Source of the DNA: Plantibacter elymi (nom. nud.)
GTDB lineage: Bacteria; Actinomycetota; Actinomycetes; Actinomycetales; Microbacteriaceae
Direction: 5' to 3'
DNA length: 64,000 nt
Assembly (NCBI RefSeq): GCF_900177795.1
Contig: NZ_FXWJ01000001.1
Location: 62,001-126,000 of the forward strand
The first letter of the stretch is position 1; each line of letters starts with the position of its first letter. Positions 17,221 to 25,670 of the stretch are shown one piece after another. Below the pieces are notes generated by a model that saw only the letters and a program-made list of their open reading frames with translations, made no database searches and was not told where the DNA came from. The position numbers and the translations under genes were made by a program.

Positions 17221-18159
17221 ATGCCAAGCGACGTTGGGTTCTGGTGGACTTCAACCGGCTGGTGGATTCGTCCTAACACAGCTCGGGATGTCATGAACGT
17301 TCTGGGAGCGATCGGTGTATACAACGCCCGCCAGAGCTTTGGTTGGCGAGGTATGTCTAGCGCGGACTACCGCCTCACATCATCCCTGCAACGGAAGCTC
17401 GGTGCCGAAACGTCGGAAACTGAGATGCGCGCAGCTGAAGTCGATCTCCTAGCAGCAGCGCGGGAGTGGGGTCTGGGGATAGGACCTGGCGGATACGTCG
17501 ACGACCTGCAGCTCCTCGCGGACCTGCAGCACTACGGGATCGCAACCAGGCTCCTCGACTTCACGAGCAATCCGATGACGGCTCTTTGGTTCGCTTGCCA
17601 GTCGCCGAAAGATCCCGCTGCTGCGAAGAGTGGGGTCCTTCTCGCGCTCAACACGACCGGTATGCGGCAGGTCTCAACTGTCCCCACGGGACGCAGCTGG
17701 AGTTACTTGAACAACCCTGCTGGATCGACGTTGCAGGATGCACTCAAGGATCCAGCACCTTTCTTGGTGAGATCGGCTATCCCTAACGAGCGACTCCGCG
17801 CCCAAGAAGGTTTCTTCGTCACGGGCGCGGTTCCACCGCCTCGGGGAGAAGTAATCGCGTCTCCGTCGGGCGCGAGGGAGTTCCGGATCCAGTTGGTCGA
17901 CCCGTTTGAGGCGATCAACGTCTCATGGACGCACGGTGATGCAGAGAGGCTTGCGGCTAGTCTCGTTGCTGAACGGCAACGTGGCCATCCGTCTGCGATG
18001 CCGTTCGTCGCGGTGATCATCAAGGCGGGCTTGAAAAGGAAGCTGCTGCGCTACCTCGAGAACACATACAACCGGACCGCGAAGGTCCTGTTCCCCGACT
18101 ACGGTGGATTTCTCGAGTTCCGATCAGAGCCCGCGGCGCGAGACACTGTCGCTGACTAA
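17221..18159 (+). CDS. FRG-domain protein
   Basis: The 312-residue protein starts at an ATG just behind AAGGAGG. It has the FRG signature: FGWRG (residues 41-44) and DLQHYGIATRLLDFTSNPMT continuing ALWFA (about 101-125). This QHyG.pTRLLDwT..P..ALwFA pattern is diagnostic for the family (DUF, FRG). The FRG domain is frequent in phage-defence neighbourhoods, but its biochemical activity is not established. Base composition is lower in GC than the flanking chromosome. It converges with the Pycsar-like operon, which supports a defence role by context only. Confidence 0.75.
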   Translation: MPSDVGFWWTSTGWWIRPNTARDVMNVLGAIGVYNARQSFGWRGMSSADYRLTSSLQRKLGAETSETEMRAAEVDLLAAAREWGLGIGPGGYVDDLQLLADLQHYGIATRLLDFTSNPMTALWFACQSPKDPAAAKSGVLLALNTTGMRQVSTVPTGRSWSYLNNPAGSTLQDALKDPAPFLVRSAIPNERLRAQEGFFVTGAVPPPRGEVIASPSGAREFRIQLVDPFEAINVSWTHGDAERLAASLVAERQRGHPSAMPFVAVIIKAGLKRKLLRYLENTYNRTAKVLFPDYGGFLEFRSEPAARDTVAD

Positions 18160-18374
18160 ATCGGCGCCCCTGAAACCTCTTGCTACAGGCAAGCGGGTGG
18201 GCGATTTACCGCCCATGTCTCGACGCCAACTGAACAGCAGAACCCGATGTGGCGAAAAAGTCATCGTTCGTACCCATCAAAAACGGCTCAGGGGAATGCT
18301 GCTCGCCTAACCAAGCCGCTCTGTTCGCGCTTCTTGCAATGATGACCTTTACGACCCAAACGGCGCGCCCAGTA

Positions 18375-18911
18375 TCATGCGAGCGCTGCGGCTGCGGTCT
18401 GGATAATCAACATGGCGAGCAGGGCCGCGAGATAGACGCAGAATGCGATGAGCGCGATCTGGAGGGAGCTGTATTTCGCCGCAGCGATGCGCGCGAGTGA
18501 TGCAGCCTGGTCCCAGGCCTCTGCTCTGATGTCTTCGCCGGACATTTGCCGGGGAGGAAGGTGCTCCGGGGTCATGCCCGCGAGGCTCGACCAGGCGAAT
18601 CGGTTCGTCAGGTTGGCGCCCAAGGAGGTGCGGGGTAGGAGGGCGTTGCCGATTCGGTAGCCGGTGAGTAGCGCCGCTGCGATGAAGATGACACCGGAAC
18701 TCACCCAGAGACCAAAGGCGAACGGAACTGTGACGATGTTCGGTATTGCCTCGAGCAGTCGAGGAACGGCGAACGTTAGGCTGAGACCGAAGGACCCGGC
18801 GAGGATGGTGGACTTGGTGTCTGCGTTTTTTATCCACCCTCCGGTCTCCTGGATGGCAAGTTTGCTGTGTTCCCAGTCAGACGGTACAGACTCAGCTGCC
18901 CTACGACGCAT
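18375..18911 (-). CDS. PycTM-like membrane effector (DUF5706 type)
   Basis: The 178-residue protein has a soluble N-terminal helix with WIKNADTKSTILAGSFG, the [A/N]ADxK[A/S] pattern that opens Pycsar TM effectors. Two hydrophobic helices follow near AVPRLLEAIPNIVTVPFAF and VSSGVIFIAAALLTGY. A middle soluble segment and a final hydrophobic helix (LIAFCVYLAALLAMLII) complete it. In characterised Pycsar systems a cyclic-pyrimidine signal triggers such proteins to disrupt the inner membrane and kill the infected cell. The ATG lies inside the end of the E2-like gene (11-bp overlap), so the two are translated together. Assignment rests on the motif and the cyclase two genes upstream. Confidence 0.72.
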   Translation of the reverse strand: MRRRAAESVPSDWEHSKLAIQETGGWIKNADTKSTILAGSFGLSLTFAVPRLLEAIPNIVTVPFAFGLWVSSGVIFIAAALLTGYRIGNALLPRTSLGANLTNRFAWSSLAGMTPEHLPPRQMSGEDIRAEAWDQAASLARIAAAKYSSLQIALIAFCVYLAALLAMLIIQTAAAALA

Positions 18912-19512
18912 GTGCGTAGGTACCTTCCGTGGTCCACTGCCGACTCATGCGCCACTCGGTGTAAGCAGCGAGCCAATGTGCCCCCCAAGCGATTGCGGTT
19001 GAGGCATCGTGTACTCCTGGGTGCCATTCGTCGCGGTCGGCAACGCAGATGTTGCCGCTGTCATAGAGGTGTGGCGAACGAACCCATCGCCCGGAGGAGA
19101 ATGCGCCGAGCTTCGGGCCGAGCACGCGAAGCGTCGGTAGAGATAGGTCAGCTCGCAACTCGACTTCCAGAGTGAACGTTCCCCGTCCGGTGTCGATAGC
19201 TCCAGTCCATCGCGGTCCGTTGCTCATCGTCGCTTCCGCGTAGATGAAGCCAGGGAACGACTGTTGGACAGCGTTCAGGTGTCGATCGAGTTCGCTGGGA
19301 TCGTTCCACCACGGCAGACAGGCGGAAGAGTCAAGATGGTCCTCGCCGCCATGGAACGTGTGGTTCGCCACAGCGGTGACGGGTCCGAGGCCCTGGTGGA
19401 TGGCCACGCCCGCTGAGTTGATGCTGACGCCATCGAAGACGATTCGACCGTCCACGGTGACGTAGCGTGGGACGTCCACCCCGTGGTGGCTGAGAAGTGA
19501 TGCGATAGACAT
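18901..19512 (-). CDS. stand-alone E2 (ubiquitin-conjugating)-like protein in a Pycsar operon
   Basis: Residues 100-190 follow the E2/UBC fold: PRWTGAIDTGRGTFTLEVEL (Trp, the G..tf.l.i strand pair), then LRVLGPKL, then PHLYDSGNICVADRDEW. Next comes a helix STAIAWGAHWLAAYTEW and a conserved W..G end. Cys156 in GNIC occupies the position of the E2 catalytic cysteine, and PHLY stands for the HPN tripeptide. The closest pattern I know is the E2-like domain of type II CBASS (H.Y.dG.lC...W...i..Wa..WL..YE.W). About 95 N-terminal residues are extra, with no clear domain. There is no E1 or JAB gene nearby. It lies 10 bp after the cyclase and overlaps the effector, implying a role in the same response, perhaps conjugating or priming the cyclase. 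Fold assignment is inferred from motifs only. Confidence 0.65.
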   Translation of the reverse strand: MSIASLLSHHGVDVPRYVTVDGRIVFDGVSINSAGVAIHQGLGPVTAVANHTFHGGEDHLDSSACLPWWNDPSELDRHLNAVQQSFPGFIYAEATMSNGPRWTGAIDTGRGTFTLEVELRADLSLPTLRVLGPKLGAFSSGRWVRSPHLYDSGNICVADRDEWHPGVHDASTAIAWGAHWLAAYTEWRMSRQWTTEGTYAHAS

Positions 19513-19522
19513 GGTGTTCCTT

Positions 19523-20323
19523 TCAGCCGATGCTCACGGCAGAGACCGGGCTGCCGGCGAGTTCTTCTATGAGGGACTCGGAGTGCGCCAGCGTTCCGCG
19601 CCAGCGGTAGTCGTGGAAGTGGTATCGCTCAGTGTGGTCGTCTCGGGTGTAGGTCTTCGGCGGATACAGCTTGGTGAATTGGGGGGCGTCTGGGAACAGC
19701 TTCGCGAGGTTCTCTCCTGCGACGATCTCCCACGAATTGGCTTTCTTCTCGCACTTGGCGGCGAAGTTCGCGGCGAAACCGACCGGGTTGATCTCGCTGT
19801 GTCCCGGCGACCCGGTTCGCACGAAGGTGATCTCACCGAAGTCGAGGCCAGCGCGGGCCTGCACGCGCCGGACGTTGAGTTGATCGAGCCTTGGATTCAC
19901 GTTCTCTTCGATGGCGTTGAGTGCGAAAGCGCAGGCTGCCAGCGCGAAAGATGCACCCACACGATCGTCGCCTGGGCCAAAGCCGGCAAAGAGGCCATCT
20001 CCTCGAAGGCCGAGCGGGTATCCACCGTGGCTGAGGACGGTCTCGATAAATCCGGCGAGGACTGCGTGCGCGAGGTCAGCGACCTGCTCCTGTGGATCCC
20101 AGAAGGACCGCCCGGTGAAGTCACGGAGGTCGATGAACAGTGCGGTCATCGGTACAGTTCTCATTTCTCCAACCTGGAGGCTGGAGAAGTCAGGGTGCCC
20201 CAACGCGATGGTCTCATGGTCTTCTCTGGCTTCATGGGCAAGGAACTGGCCCTTCGAGACGCGTCGACGCCTCTCGTACTGTTCGAGAACTGTGTCCCCG
20301 AACGCGCTTGCTGTGTAACGCAT
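19523..20323 (-). CDS. pycC: class III nucleotide cyclase, PycC-like
   Basis: The 266-residue protein is a single-domain class III cyclase. A first metal-binding aspartate lies in ALFIDLRDFTGRS (Asp65). A second lies in the hairpin GLRGDGLFAGFG (Asp109), and a cyclase-type helix follows at PVGFAANFAAKCEKKA. No transmembrane or sensory domain precedes it, as in Pycsar cyclases, which make cCMP or cUMP after phage infection. Base specificity cannot be read reliably. It is the first gene of a compact operon with an E2-like protein and a PycTM-like effector and is divergent from a HigB/HigA-ImmA pair. Confidence 0.8.
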   Translation of the reverse strand: MRYTASAFGDTVLEQYERRRRVSKGQFLAHEAREDHETIALGHPDFSSLQVGEMRTVPMTALFIDLRDFTGRSFWDPQEQVADLAHAVLAGFIETVLSHGGYPLGLRGDGLFAGFGPGDDRVGASFALAACAFALNAIEENVNPRLDQLNVRRVQARAGLDFGEITFVRTGSPGHSEINPVGFAANFAAKCEKKANSWEIVAGENLAKLFPDAPQFTKLYPPKTYTRDDHTERYHFHDYRWRGTLAHSESLIEELAGSPVSAVSIG

Positions 20324-20388
20324 TGTTCGATCCCAACCTCGGCGATGACGGCGTGTCTGCCACGCATGTATCTAAGTGTAGCGCATGA

Positions 20389-20405
20389 TTCACCCTATGG
20401 GTGAA
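20389..20405. promoter_or_regulatory. palindromic operator between pycC and higB
   Basis: TTCACCC-TAT-GGGTGAA is a perfect 7-bp dyad in the divergent region. It overlaps a possible pycC -35 (TTCACC on the minus strand, with TACACT about 19 bases downstream as -10). It also lies just upstream of a higB promoter (CTGACA 20412-20417, 16-bp spacer, TAGCAT 20434-20439). It is a likely binding site for the HigA helix-turn-helix and could link regulation of both modules. Confidence 0.5.
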
Positions 20406-20454
20406 GGTGTGCTGACAAGTAGCCATCTGGGGCTAGCATGGTGACCGGAGCCAA

Positions 20455-20775
20455 GTGGGAGGCCAGGTGCGCATTGAGTTCGCAGACGAGGCCGTGCTCG
20501 CCTTTTGCGAACAGCGCCCCGGGTGCATGTTTCCGTGGGCACCGACCCTGCGTCACCATCTGATGACACGGATACAGAGTCTTGATGCAGCACTTGACGA
20601 GCGCGACGTCCTTGCACTGCGCTCACTTGATTACAGAGCCAACGAAGCCGCCCGGGGCAGCATCCGGGTCGGCGATGCGCATCGCCTGAGCATCGAATTC
20701 CTGCCCGGCCCGCCCGCGGCTGTCTCGATCAAGGGACTCGAGCTCGCCCATTACACAGGAGACCGGAATGTATGA
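20455..20775 (+). CDS. higB: HigB/RelE-type toxin
   Basis: This small basic protein of about 102-106 residues (GTG at 20455 or at 20467 behind GGGAGG) has the RelE/HigB outline. N-terminal helices are followed by strands ending in HRLSIEFLPGPPAAVSIKGL with a terminal HY. It is followed, with an 8-bp overlap, by an HTH-ImmA/IrrE antitoxin-like gene, the toxin-first order typical of higBA. Proteins of this family cleave mRNA at the ribosome. The similarity is moderate, so the neighbourhood carries much of the weight. Confidence 0.65.
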   Translation: MGGQVRIEFADEAVLAFCEQRPGCMFPWAPTLRHHLMTRIQSLDAALDERDVLALRSLDYRANEAARGSIRVGDAHRLSIEFLPGPPAAVSIKGLELAHYTGDRNV

Positions 20776-21850
20776 GTTTCGCGAAGCGGATGTGGCGCCA
20801 GCGGGTGCACACTTGCTCGAAGAGTTGGACAGCCGGGGCTGGACTCAGGCGGAGTTCGCCAACATTCTTGGTCGGCCAGTGCAGTTCATTTCTGAGATCA
20901 TCCATGGCAAGAAAGAGATCACAAGGGAGTCTGCTGCTCAGATTGGTGCTGCATTCAATATGTCAGCGGAGTACTGGTTGAAGTTGCAAGACAGCTTTCA
21001 CCTCGCGAAGCAACGGGAAGATGGGGACGCCGTCGCTCGCCTGGAGCTAGTTCGGCGACGCGCCCAGCTCCGAAAGATGTTCCCGATTCCTGTTCTTGCG
21101 CAGAGGGGGCTGGTGCATCCGACTGATCCCGATCAACAGGAACGCGACGTACTGCGTCTGTATCGGATCTCTTCAATCGACGACCAACGAACATTTGGTT
21201 TGGCCGCAAGGCGCTCCAACGTTGCTGAGCCCCTTTCGCAGCTCCAGGAAGCGTGGTCTGTGTGCGTCCGAGACAAAGCGGAAATCCGGCCGGTCTCCAA
21301 CTACAACGAGGCTGCGTTCCTGCACCTAGCGTCCGCACTGCCCAAACGGCTGCGGTCCGCCCGCGACTTCGCTGCCTTGCCCGACGAGTTCGCGGATGTT
21401 GGGGTCAAGCTCGTCCACATCGACGCTTTTCCATCGAGCAAACTAGACGGATGCGCCTTCTTTGATGGCGCGACCCCGGTCATCGGTCTAAGCGGCCGCG
21501 GGAGACGGATGGACAAGGTGTTCTTCACCCTCCTGCATGAAGCGGCCCACGTCTTGCTTGGACACGTCGGCTCTGCGCCGATCGTGGATGAAGGGAACCC
21601 GGAGAACGTCCCCGACGCCGACATTGAAAAGGAAGCCGACGATCTCGCCGCAAAGTGGTCGTTCGGCGATGGCCTTCCAGAGGCACCAGCTCGGGTCAAT
21701 GAGGCCTGGATTGAGGCAACCGCGAAGGAATACGGATTACACCCTCTCGTCGTCATTGGGCGCCTGCAGCATGACGGAATACTCAGCTGGAGAACCTCAC
21801 TAGTCCGCGAAGCTCCAACTGTGACCAGAGAATTGCAATCCTGGAGCTGA
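20768..21850 (+). CDS. higA: HigA-like HTH antitoxin fused to ImmA/IrrE metalloprotease domain
   Basis: Residues 12-75 are a HigA/XRE helix-turn-helix (SRGWTQAEFANILGRPVQFI then IHGKKEITRESA). The C-terminal half has the zinc-protease motif HEAAHVLLGH (about 257-266) with a downstream glutamate in EKEADDLAAKW, the ImmA/IrrE pattern. At 360 aa this is the long antitoxin form of HigBA. The DNA-binding part probably represses the operon via the palindrome at 20389. The protease domain may allow self- or repressor cleavage in response to stress, by analogy with ImmA. Confidence 0.85.
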   Translation: MYEFREADVAPAGAHLLEELDSRGWTQAEFANILGRPVQFISEIIHGKKEITRESAAQIGAAFNMSAEYWLKLQDSFHLAKQREDGDAVARLELVRRRAQLRKMFPIPVLAQRGLVHPTDPDQQERDVLRLYRISSIDDQRTFGLAARRSNVAEPLSQLQEAWSVCVRDKAEIRPVSNYNEAAFLHLASALPKRLRSARDFAALPDEFADVGVKLVHIDAFPSSKLDGCAFFDGATPVIGLSGRGRRMDKVFFTLLHEAAHVLLGHVGSAPIVDEGNPENVPDADIEKEADDLAAKWSFGDGLPEAPARVNEAWIEATAKEYGLHPLVVIGRLQHDGILSWRTSLVREAPTVTRELQSWS

Positions 21851-21884
21851 ACAGGGTCAATTGGAACACCCCCTCAGAGACGAT

Positions 21885-22415
21885 CCCACCTACCCAAGCA
21901 CGCTCTCCTCGGCTCGGCCCGGCAGGACCTGCGGGTCGCCGCCGCTGCGGAGCCATTCGCCGGGTGTCGCCCGCTTGCCATCGATCTCACAGCTTCGCTG
22001 CGGAGTTTCCATGAAGCCAGCACCGTCGCCGGGTGCATGCTTGCTGGAATCGATGCGATCAGGATTGCCAGGTGCGGCAGCAGCGGCTGCTGCCTGCCCT
22101 CGGTGAACTGCCAATACGGGTACCTGCACCGCTCCTCCGAGCGGAAGGCATAGAGGTTGCCTGTGCCGCGTAGGCGCTCAACTTCGGCGGCATCGACTCC
22201 GAGTCTGGTGCGGGCCATGGCTGGGGTGATCGTCGCCTCGAGCGCGCGCTGTGCGGTCTTCCGTTCCCTGTCGGAGAGGTCGCCGCGAGCGACAGATGCG
22301 ACTGCTCGAGCCCAGGACTCTTCCGTGAATGCGCCTGACTCGATCAGGAAGGCGACGGTTTCTGGGGGGACGGCTCGCCACGTCCCGACGCGCGTTCGAT
22401 GGCCATCGTGTCTCC
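21885..22415 (-). pseudogene. decayed copy of the tniQ-adjacent small HTH protein gene
   Basis: The frame matches the intact protein at 45718-46233 over most of its length (PETVAFLIESGAFTEESWAR, ITPAMARTRLGVDAAEVERL, CRYPYWQFTEGRQQPLLPHL). It shifts frame near HPATVL, continues in another frame as GFMETPQRSCEIDGKRATPG, and loses the C-terminus. DNA identity with the intact copy is high by eye. It lies in the same order and strand relative to a broken tniQ, so the two genes were duplicated together as part of an older Tn7-like element. Confidence 0.75.
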
Positions 22416-22419
22416 GTTC

Positions 22420-23075
22420 AGCGGCGCTGCAGGCTGCGGTCAGTGTTGCTGCTAGCGGCAGATCGAATGCTGTTGGTGAGTGCTCATCCCCACACCGATG
22501 AGTAGCCAGGCTCGTGTTGGTTGAGTGCAGTAAGCGGGAGCAACTGCTGCCAGTCAACGTCCATGACGGCTTGTCCACACGACGGCGGGACAGCGTCGAT
22601 CGCTCGAGCCACGCGGCGGGTGGACACTCCGAGCGCGCCGGGAGGGTTCGGTGGGTGTAAATGCCGTCGCGCAGCATGGTGTGCAGCAGGTTCACATTCA
22701 GATCGGTGACCTCAGGGCCTGGCCAATCGAGGTCGACGCTGACACCAGGTGTCCAGGTGACTGGGTACCATTCGCCGTGCGCGAGGACGAAGGCTTTGGC
22801 GTAACTGTCGAGCGCGGTCTGCAGTTGTGCGGTCATGCGGGTGCGGCAGGCTGTGTACTGGGGAGTGTCATCACGGGCGCGACCGAGCTTCAGTGGTTCG
22901 GGCAAGGAGCCAGTCCCGGTGGCGGTGAGGCGTTGCCACAGGTAGCGGCGGGCGTTGCGGTGGCGTCGCTCTGCTCCGGGGTCCAGTCCGATGCTGTCCG
23001 GGAGGAGGGAGGATCTCCCATTGCTCGCGCATCAGCAGGTCGTCGGCCGGGAGATCGACGTTGCAATCGAAGGCT
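22420..23075 (-). pseudogene. decayed tniQ C-terminal fragment
   Basis: This stretch matches the C-terminal third of the intact TniQ at 46311-48317. Recognisable parts are DLPADDLLMREQWEI (intact: ELPADELLVREHWEI), LPEPLKLGRARDDTPQYTA and DWPGPEVTDLNVNLLHTMLR. Frameshifts occur after WEIL and after IYTHRTL, and the N-terminal two thirds, including the zinc finger, are absent. It ends about 70 bp from the left end of the intact transposon. This is a remnant of an earlier, related insertion. Confidence 0.75.
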
Positions 23076-23139
23076 CGCCTTCCGCTCTCTGCGAGGCGCG
23101 GAGAGAAAGCCGAGCTGGCACTCTCAGTGAGCGAGAGGG

Positions 23140-23144
23140 CTACA
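23140..23144. repeat. target-site duplication, left copy
   Basis: CTACA directly precedes the TGTG terminus of the transposon and is repeated directly after the right end. Confidence 0.9.
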
Positions 23145-23238
23145 TGTGAACGCGGACCTAAAGTGTCGCTGCGGACCCGCTGAATCAGTGTGTTTCCAAC
23201 GTAAAGTGTCGCTGCCGTTTCCAGCACAAAGTGTCGCT
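23145..23238 (+). repeat. transposon left end with three TnsB-site-like repeats
   Basis: The terminus TGTGAACGC is followed by 12-bp repeats at 23159-23170 and 23202-23213 (TAAAGTGTCGCT) and 23227-23238 (CAAAGTGTCGCT), all in the same orientation. The first two lie 43 bp apart and the third 25 bp further in, like the spaced TnsB sites of Tn7L. Confidence 0.9.
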
Positions 23239-23936
23239 CCGAACATGCCCGCGTGATTCCGCGGTTCCAGGGGGTATGGGGTCATCTGGTGGCGCCCCGC
23301 CGCGAGGTACGTCGAGCGGAGGGGCTGCTGCTAGAGACCGACGACGCGATGCGAACGCTGGTCTACCAGACCTCGTCGACGGTGTCCGCTATGCGCCGGA
23401 CGTTCTAGGTGCCGCTATTGGCTTGAGCCTCTCGCCAAGGAGACCGGGCAAGTCGTTGCGGTGTATTCGATCACTGCGGCAATCCGCGGTATGCGGTGTG
23501 AAGTCTTGGCGTGGAGCGTCGCCTCGTCCAAGCTTGCGTAACCGCAGGCATCGGATTCGTCGCCACGCGGCCGCGGATTCCTCGCCGTCGAACAACTACG
23601 CCGTCGCCGGACGAACATCGCGATCATGTCCCCACACTCCCGGAGGATGTCCGAGAGGACAAACTCGCGGTTGCCGTCGCAATCTTCCCAGCTTGCCGCC
23701 CGCATGGCACCTATCTGTACTCAACTTGCGCGCGTATGTCTTCGTCAAACAGGGCAGAGCTGGTGCCATTTGCTCACGAGCCCGCGCCTTCGCGTAATGG
23801 GTCCGCTCGGGGAGATCTCGTTCTTCGCGCGTCACACCGTCTCGCAGCATTCTGCGAGCACCCTCGCGCCAACTCATACAGCGTGTGTTCGGTCAGGGAG
23901 GTAGTCACCGATCGCTGTCGCTTGGACGTGAGTAAG
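23239..23936. other. 698-bp gap without a recognisable gene
   Basis: Several frames are open, but none shows family motifs, a good start or coding bias. A minus-strand stretch around 23610-23705 (NREFVLSDILRECGDMIAMF) looks faintly protein-like and may be a decayed gene. It separates the left end from the biosynthetic genes. Confidence 0.35.
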
Positions 23937-25670
23937 TCACTCGAGTTTCGCCACCATACCCCCAATTTGCACCGTTGTGATGCCCGCTGCGCTGGCGCTG
24001 CGGGCCGCGTCGATCGGCCGGCACACCATTGGCTCGTCGTGGAGGTTGAACGATGTGTTTATGATCACATGCTGACCGGTACGTCGCTCAAGCTCGTCGA
24101 TGATCGCCGTTGCTCGCTCATCATCATCTAGCAGCTGTGGACGGGCGGTCCCGTCTGCGTGGACAATGGCGGGGTAGCGCCGACGAGTCTCGACCGTGCA
24201 GGGAACTGCGGCAGTCATTGTCCGGAATGAATCCGCGAGAACGGGAACGACGGCAAACAAATCAACCGCATCCCGGGCACGCGCCATCGGCGCGAACGGC
24301 ATCACCGTGGAGCGGCGGAGCATTCGATTGAGTATTACAGGCATAGATGGGTTGTTTGCCGGCGCGAGGATGCTCCGGTTGCCTAGGGCGCGGGGACCGT
24401 ACTCTGCACCGCCGACGAATCGTGCGACTACCTCCCCCCGCGCAAGGGCACCCCCTAGAACGACTTCCGCCCCCAAACGCGGCGTCGTAACGCAAAAGCC
24501 CTCTCGCTCGAAAGCGTCCGCGCATTCCCGATCGCTATACGTTGGCCCGATGCCCAAGTCGCGAAGGGGCTGCGGCGCGGTCCCCTGGGCAGCGAACGTC
24601 ACAACTGCTGCGCCCATCGCGATGCCAGCGTCGGTCATCGCAGGATGCACATGCAGCCTGTCCACGGCGCCAAGATCGGCGAGCCTGTGGTTTAGGCTCA
24701 CGTTCGCAAACACGCCGCCCGAGACTACGAGCGTCCGCAGCCCCGTACGTGCAAGGTGCCATGTCACGAACTCTGCGACGACCTGTTCGAGAAAGTTCTG
24801 CACCGTCGCGGCGACGTCCACGATGCGGGATCCGCCGATGATCTCCCGCACGAGGTCATTGTGGAGGTCAGGACGGCGGTCGGGATAAGGTCCAATGACG
24901 AGGCCTTCGCTGAGCTTTCCACGGATTGCCCCCGACCGACCATCGAGCTCGAACCGGTCTTCCAGCCACGACCGGATTCGGCGATCAATCGACCCAGACG
25001 CGGCCATCGCCTGCAGCTTGCCTTCGTCGCGTTGCGGGCGTAATCCGCACGCAACAGTGAACGCCGAGTACAAATGACCTAGGGAATCCTCCGACGGTAT
25101 CTCAAGCGTGCGAGAGATGGTGCCGTGATCCCCCACGGAGACCGAGCCTGAGAGATTATCGCCCTTTCCGTCCAAAGTGACCACGAGTGCCTGATCCAAC
25201 CCAGATAGCAGATACGCGCCGCCGGCATGAGCGGCATGATGATCGACGAATGCTACCGGCGCTTCCGCTCCCAACCCGGCACCTGCGACAACCGCGCTCA
25301 GCGTGTCCACACGGCGGCGCTGCGTGGACGCGGGCAACTCGCGGAGTTCCGAGTCAGTCAGCCCCAGTTCGGCGGCACGGCTGAGACGTTGGCTTTCGCC
25401 AGCTGCGACACAAGCATCGAAAGTGGCCATCGCATTCCGTGAGAGTTCAGCTGGCGCAGCAAGTCCGAAGGCAATGCGTGTCACCGGCTCGGGTGAAGCC
25501 GCGAGGCAGAACGCGACGCTCTCATATGGTGGAGCACTCTGCCCGGGCCGCGCGTCGTGGTTCTTGATTCTAGAGAACCGCTCTTCCTCTACAGCCGCTA
25601 TGACGCGCCCCCTCTCCGAGACGAGGGCAGCCCCTGCGTTGTGCCCGTCATAGATGCCAAGGACACTCAA
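23937..25670 (-). CDS. NodU/CmcH-type carbamoyltransferase
   Basis: This 577-residue protein has the two-domain carbamoyltransferase architecture. An N-terminal Kae1-like ASKHA domain contains LGIYDGHNAGAALV, the metal-binding VDHHAAHA and VVTLDGKGDN. The carbamoyltransferase domain carries SGGVFANVSLNHRL, VGGAEYGPRALGNRSILA and INTSFNLHDEPMV. These enzymes move a carbamoyl group from carbamoyl phosphate via carbamoyl-AMP to a hydroxyl of a sugar, antibiotic or peptide. The gene overlaps the end of the oxygenase gene by four bases and closes a five-gene operon. A hydroxyl made by the P450 or the oxygenase would be the natural acceptor, which is an inference. Confidence 0.9.
   Translation of the reverse strand: MSVLGIYDGHNAGAALVSERGRVIAAVEEERFSRIKNHDARPGQSAPPYESVAFCLAASPEPVTRIAFGLAAPAELSRNAMATFDACVAAGESQRLSRAAELGLTDSELRELPASTQRRRVDTLSAVVAGAGLGAEAPVAFVDHHAAHAGGAYLLSGLDQALVVTLDGKGDNLSGSVSVGDHGTISRTLEIPSEDSLGHLYSAFTVACGLRPQRDEGKLQAMAASGSIDRRIRSWLEDRFELDGRSGAIRGKLSEGLVIGPYPDRRPDLHNDLVREIIGGSRIVDVAATVQNFLEQVVAEFVTWHLARTGLRTLVVSGGVFANVSLNHRLADLGAVDRLHVHPAMTDAGIAMGAAVVTFAAQGTAPQPLRDLGIGPTYSDRECADAFEREGFCVTTPRLGAEVVLGGALARGEVVARFVGGAEYGPRALGNRSILAPANNPSMPVILNRMLRRSTVMPFAPMARARDAVDLFAVVPVLADSFRTMTAAVPCTVETRRRYPAIVHADGTARPQLLDDDERATAIIDELERRTGQHVIINTSFNLHDEPMVCRPIDAARSASAAGITTVQIGGMVAKLE

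Noticed and set aside
23231-23797. 188-codon plus-strand frame inside the left end
   Set aside because: It starts inside the TnsB-like repeats, is rich in Arg/Ser/Pro as random GC-rich frames are, and shows no conserved pattern.
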